Source: Pseudarthrobacter enclensis
Lineage (GTDB): Bacteria; Actinomycetota; Actinomycetes; Actinomycetales; Micrococcaceae
DNA: 64,000 bases
NCBI RefSeq assembly: GCF_030811655.1
Contig: NZ_JAUSRE010000005.1
Coordinates: forward strand, 174,387-238,386
Reading direction: 5' to 3'
This document shows positions 53,747-62,177 of this stretch, piece after piece (within the stretch, counting starts at the first letter, position 1; the number at the start of each line of letters is the position of its first letter). The notes beneath the pieces were generated by a model. The model searched no databases. It was not told the origin of the DNA and saw only the letters and a list, made by a program, of their open reading frames with translations. The translations under genes and the position numbers were made by a program.

Positions 53747-55015
53747 GTGAACCTCTCCAGACGCCGCTTCCTCGGGGCCGCGGGAACCGCTGCCGCCACC
53801 ACCCTGGCCGCCGGCAGCGCCTTCCAGCCGGCCGCCGCCGCGCCGACCGCGCTTCCGGCGCCCGGTGACTCGGGCATCGAGCACATCATCGTGGTGATGA
53901 TGGAAAACCGCTCCTTCGACCACTTCCTCGGCTGGATGCCCGGTGCCGACGGCATGCAGTCCGGCCTCAGCTACACGGACCGCTACGGCATCCCGCACTC
54001 CACCTACCATTTGACTGACTTCCAGGGCTGCGGTCATCCGGACCCGGACCACTCCTACGAAGGCGGCCGGATCCAATACAACGGCGGCAAGAACGACGGC
54101 TGGCTGCGGGCGGGCGAGAACGACGAGTTCGCCGTGGGCTACTACAACGAACCGGATCTTGACTTCTGGCGGCAGGCCGGGCCCGACTGGACCATCTGCG
54201 ACCGCTACTTCGCCGCGACCATGGCCGAAACCTACCCCAACCGTTTCTACCAGCACGCCGCCGCCACCGACCGGATCCACAACTCCACCGCCACCTCCAC
54301 CCTCCGCACCATCTGGGACCAGCTGGCCGCCGCAGGTGTTTCCGGCAAGTACTATTACGGCGACATCCCGTTCACCGCCCTCTGGGGAGCCAAGTACCAG
54401 GGCATTTCCCGCCCTTACGCGGAGTTCCTCACGGACTGCTCCGCCGGGGCCCTGCCGGCAGTTTCCTTTGTTGACCCGCGCTTCACCGACGAGGGCTCCG
54501 GGACTTCAGGCGATGACCACCCGCACGCGGATATCCGCTCCGGCGAGACGTTCCTCGCCGAGGTCTACAACGCGGTCACGTCCGGCCCGGGCTGGGCCAA
54601 CACCATGCTGGTGGTCAATTACGATGAGTGGGGCGGCTTCTACGACCACGTGCCTCCGGCGACGGCCCCGGACACCAGCCCCGAAACAGCACTGCGGGGC
54701 TTCCGGGTCCCGTCCCTGGTGGTCTCGCCCAGGGCACGGCGCCGGTACGTCGCCCACGACGTCTACGACCACACCTCTGTTTTGAAGGCCATCGAGTGGC
54801 GGTGGAACCTGCCGCCCCTCACGCCCCGCGACCAGGCCGCCCGCAACATCGCCGAGGTCCTGGACTTCGGCGCCCCCGCCAACCTGGCAGCCCCCTCATA
54901 CCTGGTCCCGCCGTTCGTTGCCGGCCCTGCCTGCACCCCCGTGGGCCCCCCGCCCGCAGAGGAATGGTCCGGATTGAAAGACAAAGCACTCGCCGACGGA
55001 TGGAAGCTCCCGTGA
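53747..55015 (+). CDS. Tat-exported phosphoesterase (phospholipase C-like, PF04185 family)
   Basis: 422 residues from a GTG with AAGGAA upstream. A twin-arginine signal SRRRFLGAAG opens the protein. The phosphoesterase domain starts HIIVVMMENRSFDHFLGWMP (metal Glu-Asn and nucleophile region), then CDRYFAATMAETYPNR, DGGS-like segment DEGSGTSGDDHPHADI, and LVVNYDEWGGFYDHVPP (metal Asp and His). This is the acid phosphatase/phospholipase C superfamily. The start overlaps no neighbour, but its stop nearly touches the next phosphoesterase gene. It likely releases phosphate from phospholipids or phosphodiesters outside the cell. Confidence 0.93.
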   Translation: MNLSRRRFLGAAGTAAATTLAAGSAFQPAAAAPTALPAPGDSGIEHIIVVMMENRSFDHFLGWMPGADGMQSGLSYTDRYGIPHSTYHLTDFQGCGHPDPDHSYEGGRIQYNGGKNDGWLRAGENDEFAVGYYNEPDLDFWRQAGPDWTICDRYFAATMAETYPNRFYQHAAATDRIHNSTATSTLRTIWDQLAAAGVSGKYYYGDIPFTALWGAKYQGISRPYAEFLTDCSAGALPAVSFVDPRFTDEGSGTSGDDHPHADIRSGETFLAEVYNAVTSGPGWANTMLVVNYDEWGGFYDHVPPATAPDTSPETALRGFRVPSLVVSPRARRRYVAHDVYDHTSVLKAIEWRWNLPPLTPRDQAARNIAEVLDFGAPANLAAPSYLVPPFVAGPACTPVGPPPAEEWSGLKDKALADGWKLP

Positions 55016-55017
55016 CA

Positions 55018-56148
55018 ATGAAACTCCGCGCCGCCGCTGCGGCCACCGCCGTGTTCGCCGCAGCCCTCATTGGCGGAGCAGCGACGCCGTCCCAGCCGGC
55101 CGCCGCTGCCCCGGCTCCCGCCACCGCGCCGGCCGCCCAGAGCTACCTGCCCGGAGCCAACCACGTCTTCGTCATCAACCTCGAAAACAAGGGATACGAC
55201 GAAACCTGGGGCCCGGCGTCGGCCGCTCCCTACCTCTCCCAGACCCTGCGCAGCCAAGGCGTCCTGCTCAACCAGTACTACGGCACAGCGCACAACTCCC
55301 AGCCCAACTACGTGGCGCAGATCTCCGGCCAGGGACCCAACCCCCAAATGCAGGCCGACTGCCAGACCTACACCCCGTTCGTGGGCGCCGGCACCGCAAG
55401 CCCCGGACAGGCAGTGGGTGACGGCTGCGTGTTCCCGGCCAGCGTGCCCACGGTGGCCGGGCAGCTGAAGGATGCCGGCAAAACGTGGAAGGGGTACATG
55501 GAGGACCTGGGCACCCCCTGCCGGCACCCGGCACTGGGCGCCGTCGATGACACCCAGAAAGCAAGGGTAGGTGACCAGTACGCTGCCCGGCATAACCCCT
55601 TCGTCTACTTCGCCGGGATCACCGGATCCCCGGACTGTGCCACGAACGACGTCGACCTCTCCGCCTTAACAACGGACCTCGCCTCCGCTGCCACCACACC
55701 CAACCTGTCGATGATCACCCCGAACCTCTGCCACGACGGACACGACTCACCCTGCGTGGACGGGCAGCCCGGCGGCCTGGCGAGCGCCGACGCATGGCTC
55801 AAGCAATGGGTCCCCGCAATCACCAACTCCCCCGCCTTCAAACAGGACGGCGTCCTGGTGATCACCTTCGACGAATCCGACGGCCCCCAGTCCGACGCCA
55901 GCGCCTGCTGCGGCGAAGGCCCCGGCCCCAACGCCGCGCTGCCCGGCATCACGGGCATGGGCGGCGGCCGCGTCGGCGCACTTGTCCTCTCCCCCTTCAC
56001 CAAGGGAGGCACCTGGTCCACCACGCCCTACAACCACTACAGCCTCCTTGCCAGCATTGAGGACACGTTCGGCCTGCCGTACCTGGGTTACGCCGGAACG
56101 CCCGGGCTCAACAGGTTCGGACTGGACGTATACAACGCCGGCGTTTGA
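55018..56148 (+). CDS. Secreted phosphoesterase (acid phosphatase-like)
   Basis: 376 residues from the ATG at 55018; a GTG at 55012 overlaps the upstream stop (GTGA), and either start is coupled to the previous gene. A Sec signal peptide ends near AAAAP. The domain begins HVFVINLENKGYDETWG, with QYYGTAHNSQPNYVAQISGQ and LVITFDESDGPQSDAS for the metal centre, and ends with HYSLLASIEDTFGLPYLG, a pattern of the phosphoesterase family related to phospholipase C. Four cysteines may form disulfides. Together with the upstream gene it makes a two-enzyme phosphate-scavenging operon. Confidence 0.92.
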   Translation: MKLRAAAAATAVFAAALIGGAATPSQPAAAAPAPATAPAAQSYLPGANHVFVINLENKGYDETWGPASAAPYLSQTLRSQGVLLNQYYGTAHNSQPNYVAQISGQGPNPQMQADCQTYTPFVGAGTASPGQAVGDGCVFPASVPTVAGQLKDAGKTWKGYMEDLGTPCRHPALGAVDDTQKARVGDQYAARHNPFVYFAGITGSPDCATNDVDLSALTTDLASAATTPNLSMITPNLCHDGHDSPCVDGQPGGLASADAWLKQWVPAITNSPAFKQDGVLVITFDESDGPQSDASACCGEGPGPNAALPGITGMGGGRVGALVLSPFTKGGTWSTTPYNHYSLLASIEDTFGLPYLGYAGTPGLNRFGLDVYNAGV

Positions 56149-56321
56149 CCGGTCTGACGAGAGGCACGCCACAGGGAGCTGACCCAGGAGTCCGAGCTGC
56201 GGCCGGAACGGGGAACGCGTGGACGCGGGCAGTGCTGATCGCCATTGTTGCCTACCGGTGTTGATTCGGGGCGTCGCGGGGTAGGTCTCCTTTACAAAGT
56301 TCAGAGCAGGTAGGGGAGACC

Positions 56322-57983
56322 ATGCTTTTTGAGCCGCTGTATGACTACTACCGGAAGCTGGGTCCCAGGGGCCGGGCAGTGCTGTTCCAGCTTCCGTTGT
56401 CGACGACGATACTGCTGGTCACGGTCCTCACGTTGGTGCTGAATCCACAGATGGATACTTCCGGGGCGTTTCTTTGGAGTCTCGGGGCGCATGTGCTGCT
56501 CCTTGCCGCCTGCGCGGTGATGCCGTGGGGACGCCTGCCAGGACGGGCCGTACTCGTCATCCCTGTCCTGGACTGCATCGCCGTCGGAGTCTCGCGTGAG
56601 GCCGCCGACCAGTACCTCTCCGTCCTGGGCTTCCTCCTGGTCTTTCCCGTCGTGTGGCTGGCCAGCGACCGCCGCCGCAGCAGCGTTCTGATCGCCGTTC
56701 TCGCCACCATCCTCAGCACAGTCCTGCCCCCGGTCTTACTCGGCACAGGCTTCGAGGGCCCGGACTTTATCCGGATCCTGCTCCTGCCCATCATTCTCGG
56801 GGCGGTCGCGCTCACGGCTTACGCGATCACCAGCGCCCTCTACCTGCAACGCCGCCAGTTGGAAGCGCGGGGCGCGGAGGTCCGGGAGCTGCTGGCCGCA
56901 AGCGAGGACCGTGAGCGGTTACTCAGTAGCGTTATGGACACAGTGAGCGTCGGAGTCTGCGCCCTGGACGCCCAAGGGCGGCCCGTCCTCACGAACCACC
57001 ACTTCAGCAGCCATTTTGAAGGGACCCTGACCGGCAGGCAGCTATCCGATGAACCACCGGGCTTCGTCGTCTACGGCCCAGACCGGAAGCATCCACTTCC
57101 GCCGGAGCGACGCCCCGGCTTCCGGGCGGCACGAGGAGAGTCCTTCACAGACGAACTGATCTGGGTCGATAACGGAGCCAGCCAGAGGGCCTACTCCGCG
57201 ACGTGCCGGCTGATCCGCGACTCCCGGGGCGTACACCGGGGAGCGGTCCTAGCGTTCACCGATGTCACAGCGTTGGTCGAAGCGCTTTCCGCGAAAGATC
57301 AGTTCGTTTCCAGCGTCTCCCACGAGCTGCGGACGCCGCTGACCTCGATCCTCGGTTACATGGATCTGGCCCTTGACGAGGACGATCTTAACCCCGACCT
57401 TGAGATGTACCTGACCGTCGCCAAACGGAACGCCGAACGGCTCCTGCACCTGGTCGGCGACCTCCTGACAATCGCATCGGACGCCATCACCATCAACCCG
57501 CGGCACGCTGACCTCGGCGACGTCGTCAGCCAGAGCGTCCAGGCTGCCCAACCACGGGCCCAGGCCGGAGGCGTAACCCTCGAACTTCTCATCGCCGGCA
57601 CCGCCACTGGCCACTTCGACCCTGACCGCCTCGGCCAGGCCATCGACAACCTGATCTCCAACGCCACCAAGTACACGCCCCGCGGCGGCAAAGTCACCGT
57701 TAAGGTCCACGCCACCGGCCACGAGCTCCGGTGTGAAGTCACTGACACAGGCGTCGGCATGACCGAACAAGAGCTCAACCAGGCCTTCACGCGTTTCTTC
57801 CGCGCTGCCAATGCACACTCTTCCACCATCCCCGGCGCCGGCCTGGGACTGGCGATCACCAAGTCCATCATGGAAAACCACCGTGGCCACGTAGTTCTCG
57901 CCAGCAGCCCGGGACACGGAACCACGGCGGCGCTCACACTTCCGGCCGCCGACATGGAGGCTCTCACCCGAGCCCCCGTGTAG
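56322..57983 (+). CDS. Orphan membrane histidine kinase with PAS-like domain
   Basis: 553 residues behind GGGGAG. About five to six membrane helices (25-190), a PAS-like domain (about 205-320; VMDTVSVGVCALDAQGRPVLTN), the phospho-acceptor box VSSVSHELRTPLTSILGY (His about 335), and an HATPase domain with NLISNATKYTP, VTDTGVGMTEQE and GAGLGLAITKSIMENH. It is an MASE-type membrane sensor plus kinase. No response regulator is adjacent, the nearest being the unlinked LuxR-type regulator at 61290-62177. Confidence 0.93.
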   Translation: MLFEPLYDYYRKLGPRGRAVLFQLPLSTTILLVTVLTLVLNPQMDTSGAFLWSLGAHVLLLAACAVMPWGRLPGRAVLVIPVLDCIAVGVSREAADQYLSVLGFLLVFPVVWLASDRRRSSVLIAVLATILSTVLPPVLLGTGFEGPDFIRILLLPIILGAVALTAYAITSALYLQRRQLEARGAEVRELLAASEDRERLLSSVMDTVSVGVCALDAQGRPVLTNHHFSSHFEGTLTGRQLSDEPPGFVVYGPDRKHPLPPERRPGFRAARGESFTDELIWVDNGASQRAYSATCRLIRDSRGVHRGAVLAFTDVTALVEALSAKDQFVSSVSHELRTPLTSILGYMDLALDEDDLNPDLEMYLTVAKRNAERLLHLVGDLLTIASDAITINPRHADLGDVVSQSVQAAQPRAQAGGVTLELLIAGTATGHFDPDRLGQAIDNLISNATKYTPRGGKVTVKVHATGHELRCEVTDTGVGMTEQELNQAFTRFFRAANAHSSTIPGAGLGLAITKSIMENHRGHVVLASSPGHGTTAALTLPAADMEALTRAPV

Positions 57984-58054
57984 CTGGACTTGCGGTCCAT
58001 CTGTTCCCGGCCTACGGCGCAATGGCAACTGATCAGCGACCTTATGCAGCCCCG

Positions 58055-58492
58055 TTAGCAGTAGCCTTTCAGCCATGCCATGGCCTCGCCCTCGTCCACG
58101 AAGTACCTGGCGGGGCAATCCGGCCACGCGAGTCCGCGAAGGCCGTGGGCGATGACCTTGTCTACAGCCGTCCCGCCGAGGAGGGCGAAGGCTGCCACGT
58201 GGGATGCCTCACTGTAGAACGTGACAGCTTCCCGGCTCACTGATCCAACGCCCGTGATGTCCAGGAGAACACATACCGGCTTGCCCGCTGCCAGTGCAAG
58301 CACCCGGTCCCGCGCTAACTCACCATCGGCTTTGGTGATATGTGATTGGGGTTCCAGGTCAATCCTGAGCATTCCCGGCCCGACCTGCTCTACGCTGACC
58401 CGCGGAGTCCGCTCAGCACCCAAGGACCGCACGTTTCCGGACAACTCAGGTGCCCCGACGTTGCCCGCTCCCGCATATCTCCCTAATGCCAT
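58055..58492 (-). CDS. STAS/SpoIIAA-like protein (DUF7793-like)
   Basis: 145 residues from the ATG at 58492; a GTG at 58519 is in frame and the true start could be further in. The core VEQVGPGMLRIDLEP...VCVLLDITGVGSVSREAVTFY...YFVDEGEAMAWL matches small SpoIIAA-like STAS proteins: strand, helix, Asp-Ile-Thr-Gly loop, and the closing EAMAWL helix. These are found in Actinobacteria in regulatory roles, without a defined partner here. The orphan kinase gene converges with it. Confidence 0.72.
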   Translation of the reverse strand: MALGRYAGAGNVGAPELSGNVRSLGAERTPRVSVEQVGPGMLRIDLEPQSHITKADGELARDRVLALAAGKPVCVLLDITGVGSVSREAVTFYSEASHVAAFALLGGTAVDKVIAHGLRGLAWPDCPARYFVDEGEAMAWLKGYC

Positions 58493-58643
58493 GCCGCCTG
58501 CAATCAGTCCGGCAGCCACGCGATCAAAGTAAAGTGGCGGCCCCTTTGTCCCCTTCGCCCGGTTGCTTCAGGCCTTCCGTCACGCTACGGGAAAAGATGC
58601 CCCAGAGTCCAGCATTAAGTGCCGTCCAGGCGTCCCGGGCAAC

Positions 58644-58760
58644 CTATGCGCGCCGCCACACGGGAAGCCCTGTTGCTCGCGGCTCTTCGGGTCCAGCCAC
58701 GCGCACCATGTAAGACGCCGAACCGTCCTTCTTGATGCGTACATGCGGAATCCGAGGCAT
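58644..58760 (-). pseudogene. Possible N-terminal fragment of a tyrosine recombinase
   Basis: From the ATG at 58760 a 38-residue frame reads MPRIPHVRIKKDGSASYMVR and then stops. The R-x-K-K-D-G-S-x-x-Y-x-V-R pattern is typical of the first strands of phage-type integrase arm-binding domains. Only this fragment remains. It sits directly downstream of the toxin remnant on the same strand. Confidence 0.25.
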
Positions 58761-58834
58761 TCCGAGGGCTGTGCGAGGAAGTCCGAGACGAAAGGTGTAG
58801 ACGTTGTCCACACCCCGTTTTCGGCGGTGAAGGA

Positions 58835-59073
58835 TCACCGGGGCAGCAGATGCCCGGAAATTTGGGCGGCAGAGTCCAGCAAGTCGATGCTGCCCGCGGC
58901 GACTCCGACGACGAGGTCGAAGCCTTCATCGATGGTGAAGGCATGCCAGTAACCGTTGATCCAGAGCAACAGCACCACGAGTGTCCGCGCGGTCCATTCG
59001 TCCCCATCAAAGAGTGGATGGAAGCGTGCGACCGATTCCGCAGCGAAGGCCCGAGCAGTTGGAGGTCAATCAC
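58835..59073 (-). pseudogene. Remnant of a Doc/Fic-type toxin gene
   Basis: The minus strand reads ESVARFHPLFDGDEWTAR, then LLLWINGYWHAFTIDEGF and DLVVGVAAGSIDLLDSAA, ending at the stop 58835-58837. This follows Doc proteins (H-x-F/V-x-D-x-N-K-R-T-A, NG, VGAATGEI), but the NKR motif is DEW. Upstream, VIDLQLLGPSL (Doc-like VRDxGLLDSAL) lies in another frame after a gap about 20 codons shorter than normal. The gene has lost its active motif and suffered a frameshift and deletion. No antitoxin gene is evident. Confidence 0.55.
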
Positions 59074-59207
59074 CCTAACCGCTGCCCCTGGCCTGAAGCT
59101 TTTTTGCCGTCTGCTTAAGCGGCGGGCGAGTCGGGAGTACCGCAGATGTATGGTTGTGCTCGTAGAGTTGCCGCACGTCCTATTCAAGGAAGCTGCGAGG
59201 TGCAAGT

Positions 59208-59441
59208 GTGAACGAGTATGAGGCTTCACTGGTCATTAGGTCCGGAGCTGAGCAGCTGTCGGCGGCGTCTTCTGACCCCCGCTCGGAGGAAGGCTATGCG
59301 GCAGTCAAGGCCAATATCTCGGTAGCATTGGAGCGCCTGGCGGAAGCTCTTGCCAACTTTGAGGCCAGTTCCCGAGCGCCCAACCGTTCGATCGGCTGGG
59401 TTCAGGACCTTCGCCGCGTAGCGGACGACCTGGGGGAATGA
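59208..59441 (+). CDS. Small hypothetical alpha-helical protein
   Basis: 77 residues from a GTG with GAGG upstream. The composition (LERLAEALANFEASSR, RRVADDLGE) is helical and acidic, without cysteines or membrane segments. It resembles no family I can name. The N-terminus MNEYEASLVIRSGAEQLSAA looks like a designed soluble helix bundle. It could be a small regulatory partner or an antitoxin-like protein, but its orientation is opposite to the toxin remnant. Confidence 0.5.
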   Translation: MNEYEASLVIRSGAEQLSAASSDPRSEEGYAAVKANISVALERLAEALANFEASSRAPNRSIGWVQDLRRVADDLGE

Positions 59442-59692
59442 CAACGCTGAAACGCCAATGACAGCGAGGACGTTCCAGGCAGCTTGTCGGTTTGCACGGT
59501 CGTCGTGGCAGGTAACGAAAATGACCATCACCGGAGCATGCCCGAAAGACCGTTGCCGGGAGCTGTCCGGGAAGGGCACGTCGGAATCGAGAGTGGAGGA
59601 AAGGGCAAAATCCTCGAACTCCTGTCCGTCGCCCACACGCCCAGCGCGAAAAGCGCCCTTGCGGTTCTCTGATTCTCGGCGCACCTGGCATC

Positions 59693-59722
59693 TACTCAAG
59701 GGGCCGATCGGCCCCTTGAGTA
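59693..59722. terminator. Perfect 30-bp palindrome
   Basis: TACTCAAGGGGCCGA is followed directly by its exact reverse complement TCGGCCCCTTGAGTA. As RNA it would form a 13-bp stem with a GATC loop. It lies 252 bases after the stop at 59441, without U-tract. It may be a terminator or a protein binding site. Confidence 0.5.
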
Positions 59723-59848
59723 CTCTGCGTGGGACGACATAGGCCTCTCCCCAGCGTGTCGGCGCGTCCACCCACGTCTGGACGTACGGACGGATCCATG
59801 GACGGCTCCGGGGGCGCGTTAGGTAGGTACCTGTATCGTTCATAGTCA

Positions 59849-59864
59849 GGAACCTTTCGGTTCC
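59849..59864. promoter_or_regulatory. Hairpin upstream of the Lys-rich small protein gene
   Basis: GGAACC-TTTC-GGTTCC, a 6-bp stem with a tetraloop (GAAA if transcribed leftwards), 15 bases before the ATG at 59880 and just before the AGGAG site. Confidence 0.35.
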
Positions 59865-59879
59865 GCTACAGGAGCAATC

Positions 59880-60029
59880 ATGGCTGACAAATCCCCCCGC
59901 CAAACAGCATCCAAGAAATCCGCCAAAACCATCAAGGAAAAACGCGCCGACAAGAAGGCCGCCGCGGCACCGCCCAGCTCAGGAGACAAAGCCACGGCCG
60001 CCAAGTCGATAAGCCCTAAAAAGAAGTGA
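59880..60029 (+). CDS. Lys-rich small protein (49 residues)
   Basis: From the ATG at 59880, with AGGAG 6-8 bases upstream, MADKSPRQTASKKSAKTIKE and onward to SISPKKK. About a third of the residues are Lys or Arg. Proteins beginning MADKSPRQ with the SKKSxKxxKEKRA pattern are common small conserved proteins of Actinobacteria, without an assigned function; nucleic-acid binding is plausible. Its stop overlaps the next start (GTGA), so it is translationally coupled with the dehydrogenase gene. Confidence 0.8.
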   Translation: MADKSPRQTASKKSAKTIKEKRADKKAAAAPPSSGDKATAAKSISPKKK

Positions 60030-61186
60030 CCGGCACGACCGGACACCTCACCCTCGGTGTCCTCTCAGGCACCCGAAAACCCGACGAGCGGCGCCTCCCC
60101 ATACACCCCCTGCATTTGAAGCGGATCGCGCCCGAACTCCGGCAGCACATCATTTTTGAGAAAGGTTACGGCGAGCGTTTTGGCGTGTCGGACTCCCATC
60201 TGGCACCACTCGTCGGAGGGGTGGTGCCGCGCGCCCAATTATTGGCTGAGGCCGACGTCGTCCTCCAGCCCAAACCGCAGCCTGCAGACCTTACCGAGCT
60301 CCGTGACGGGCAGATCCTTTGGGGTTGGCCGCACTGCGTCCAGGACCGCGCCATCACCCAGCTCGCCATCGACAAGAAACTCACGCTGATAGCCTTCGAG
60401 GCGATGAACCACTGGGCCAGCGACGGCGGATTCGGGCTGCACGTGTTCCACAAAAACAACGAACTGGCCGGTTACTGCTCCGTGCTGCACTCCCTGGCAC
60501 TGACCGGCTCCACCGGGGACTACGGCCGAAGACTCAGCGCCGTCGTCATCGGCTTCGGCGCGACCGCACGAGGGGCCGTCACTGCCCTCAATGCCCACGG
60601 AATCCACGACGTCCAGGTCCTGACCAACCGTGGGGTGGCCGCTGTGGGTTCGCCCATCCATTCGGTGCGGATTGTCCAGTTCGATCACGACCCCAAAGCG
60701 CCGTTCCTCAGCGAGGTCATCACCGAACGCGGACGCGTCCCACTGGCGCCGTTCCTGGCCGAAAGCGACATCGTGGTCAACTGCACCCTGCAAAACCCGA
60801 ACGCACCCCTGACCTACCTGCGGACGGAGGACCTGGACGCTTTCCGGCCCGGCAGCCTCATAGTTGACGTTTCCTGCGATGAGGGAATGGGCTTTAGCTG
60901 GGCGAAAACCACCACCTTCGCCGAGCCGATGTTCACGGTAGGTGACCACATAGATTACTACGCGGTGGACCACAGCCCCTCTTACCTCTGGAAGTCCTCC
61001 ACTTGGGAAATGAGCGAAGCCCTGCTGCCCTTCCTGGAAACCGTGATCACGGGTCCTTCAGCCTGGACGGGGAACGAAACCATCGCCCGCGCCATTGAAA
61101 TCCGCGATGGCGTAATCCTGAACCAGGACGTGGTGCAGTTCCAGCAACGGGAACGGGACTACCCGCACAGCCCTCTACCCGCCTAG
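60026..61186 (+). CDS. N5-(carboxyethyl)ornithine synthase / alanine dehydrogenase-like oxidoreductase
   Basis: 386 residues, GTG overlapping the previous stop by 4 bases. The N-terminal alanine dehydrogenase/PNT substrate domain (KPDERRLPIHPLHL, IIFEKGYGERFG, VVLQPKPQ) and the NAD-binding domain with VVIGFGATARGAV and VNCTLQNPNAPLTYL fit the CEOS branch of this superfamily, which joins pyruvate and ornithine (or lysine) reductively. The late segment YAVDHSPSYLWKSSTWEMSE is characteristic of that branch. Alanine dehydrogenase or a saccharopine-type enzyme is the alternative. It may pair with the Lys-rich protein in amino-acid metabolism. Confidence 0.82.
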   Translation: MTGTTGHLTLGVLSGTRKPDERRLPIHPLHLKRIAPELRQHIIFEKGYGERFGVSDSHLAPLVGGVVPRAQLLAEADVVLQPKPQPADLTELRDGQILWGWPHCVQDRAITQLAIDKKLTLIAFEAMNHWASDGGFGLHVFHKNNELAGYCSVLHSLALTGSTGDYGRRLSAVVIGFGATARGAVTALNAHGIHDVQVLTNRGVAAVGSPIHSVRIVQFDHDPKAPFLSEVITERGRVPLAPFLAESDIVVNCTLQNPNAPLTYLRTEDLDAFRPGSLIVDVSCDEGMGFSWAKTTTFAEPMFTVGDHIDYYAVDHSPSYLWKSSTWEMSEALLPFLETVITGPSAWTGNETIARAIEIRDGVILNQDVVQFQQRERDYPHSPLPA

Positions 61187-61201
61187 GCTACGTCGCCCTT
61201 A

Positions 61202-61229
61202 GGGCCGGCCCTTTCGGGCTGGCCGGCCC
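61202..61229. terminator. Hairpin terminator between convergent dehydrogenase and LuxR-type regulator genes
   Basis: GGGCCGGCC (61202-61210) and GGCCGGCCC (61221-61229) form a perfect 9-bp stem around CTTTCGGGCT, 15 bases after the stop at 61186. Confidence 0.65.
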
Positions 61230-61289
61230 CGGGCCCACCGTCTGGTGCCTCGGTGATTCACCTGCCCTGAAGTCCGGGCCCCAGGACCT

Positions 61290-62177
61290 TCAAACTTCAT
61301 CCCCGCGTTCCGGCAAGTGACTTGCGGCGGGACGCCGGGTACGGGTCACGGCCAAGGCATCAGAGAGCCGCATGGCATCCAGTAGCAGCATGCTGCGGGA
61401 CGGCGGCACGCTGCCTGCCTCGCTGGTGCAGATAACCAGCGCCGCGGTGACTCCCGCGATCAAGGCCGGGTCTCGACTGCGCAGGTACTCCCGTGCAGGG
61501 TCCCCTGTGTGCTCAAGTTCCCGGGAGATGAAGACCGCGACCTCGGTCCTGCGTGCCATATCGAACTTCATCAACACAGACGAGACCATGTTCTTCACGG
61601 TTTTTTCGGCCAGAAACAATTCCTGCCCGATCTGGACGTTACTCAACCCCCGGGCCACCCCGACCGCCACCTTCATTTCCTGCTTTGAAAGCATCCCCAA
61701 CCGACCGTCGGGGCCATTCGTCCCGTCGGCCTGGATCGGAGCCAGGATGCCGGTCTGGAAACGAGGACTGTAGGCGGTGTACCCCTTGACGGCCCGCCGG
61801 ATCAGCCTGAGTTGCTCCTCGTTGTCATCCTGTTGTGACAGACACCCCCAAGCCCCGGCGAGAATGGCCCCGATCAAGACAGCTTCGTCAGTTTCGCCCG
61901 TCATCAGCACGCACCGAATGGTGGCGTCAGCAACTGCGAGGGCCCGACAAAGCCCGGCACCAGAGCCATCGGGAAGATCATCATCGATGATGGCCAGATC
62001 CGGACGCAACGCAGGGATAAGCCGCGCTGCCTGGCGGACAGATCCCGACTCACCGGAAACACTGAACCCGTTAGCCTCCAACACACCCCGGAAACCGCGC
62101 CTGACGAACTCCTCACCACTCACGACGTACACGCTGCCGAAGGAGGACGCCAAACCAGGTTCATGGCCAGTCGCCAT
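61290..62177 (-). CDS. Orphan NarL/LuxR-type response regulator with C-terminal extension
   Basis: 295 residues from the ATG at 62177. Receiver domain (SVYVVSGEEFVRRGFRGVLE, LAIIDDDLPDGSG with phospho-acceptor Asp, CVLMTGETD) and a LuxR helix-turn-helix (LSKQEMKVAVGVARGLSNVQIGQELFLAEKTVKNMV). Beyond the usual end there are about 80 extra residues (DPAREYLRSRDPALIAGVTA, SRSMLLLDAMRLSD), probably helical, perhaps a regulatory tail. No kinase gene is adjacent. Confidence 0.88.
   Translation of the reverse strand: MATGHEPGLASSFGSVYVVSGEEFVRRGFRGVLEANGFSVSGESGSVRQAARLIPALRPDLAIIDDDLPDGSGAGLCRALAVADATIRCVLMTGETDEAVLIGAILAGAWGCLSQQDDNEEQLRLIRRAVKGYTAYSPRFQTGILAPIQADGTNGPDGRLGMLSKQEMKVAVGVARGLSNVQIGQELFLAEKTVKNMVSSVLMKFDMARRTEVAVFISRELEHTGDPAREYLRSRDPALIAGVTAALVICTSEAGSVPPSRSMLLLDAMRLSDALAVTRTRRPAASHLPERGDEV

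Larger units (their letters stand above)
58493..59207. other. Decayed region between STAS-like gene and small ORF (715 bases)
   Basis: No intact gene is supported. It holds a broken Doc-type toxin (58835-59073) and a possible integrase N-terminus (58644-58760), both on the minus strand, described separately. The remaining sequence has only overlapping frames without ribosome binding sites. Confidence 0.6.

Noticed and set aside
58615..59229. 204-codon minus-strand frame
   Set aside because: Cys/Ser/Arg-rich composition; the homology-like Doc signal is mostly in a different frame.
59226..59843. Minus-strand frame starting MNDTGTYLTRPRSRPW with AAAGG upstream
   Set aside because: It runs across the 30-bp palindrome and antiparallel through the 59208-59441 gene; later residues look noncoding. 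A shorter real peptide cannot be excluded.
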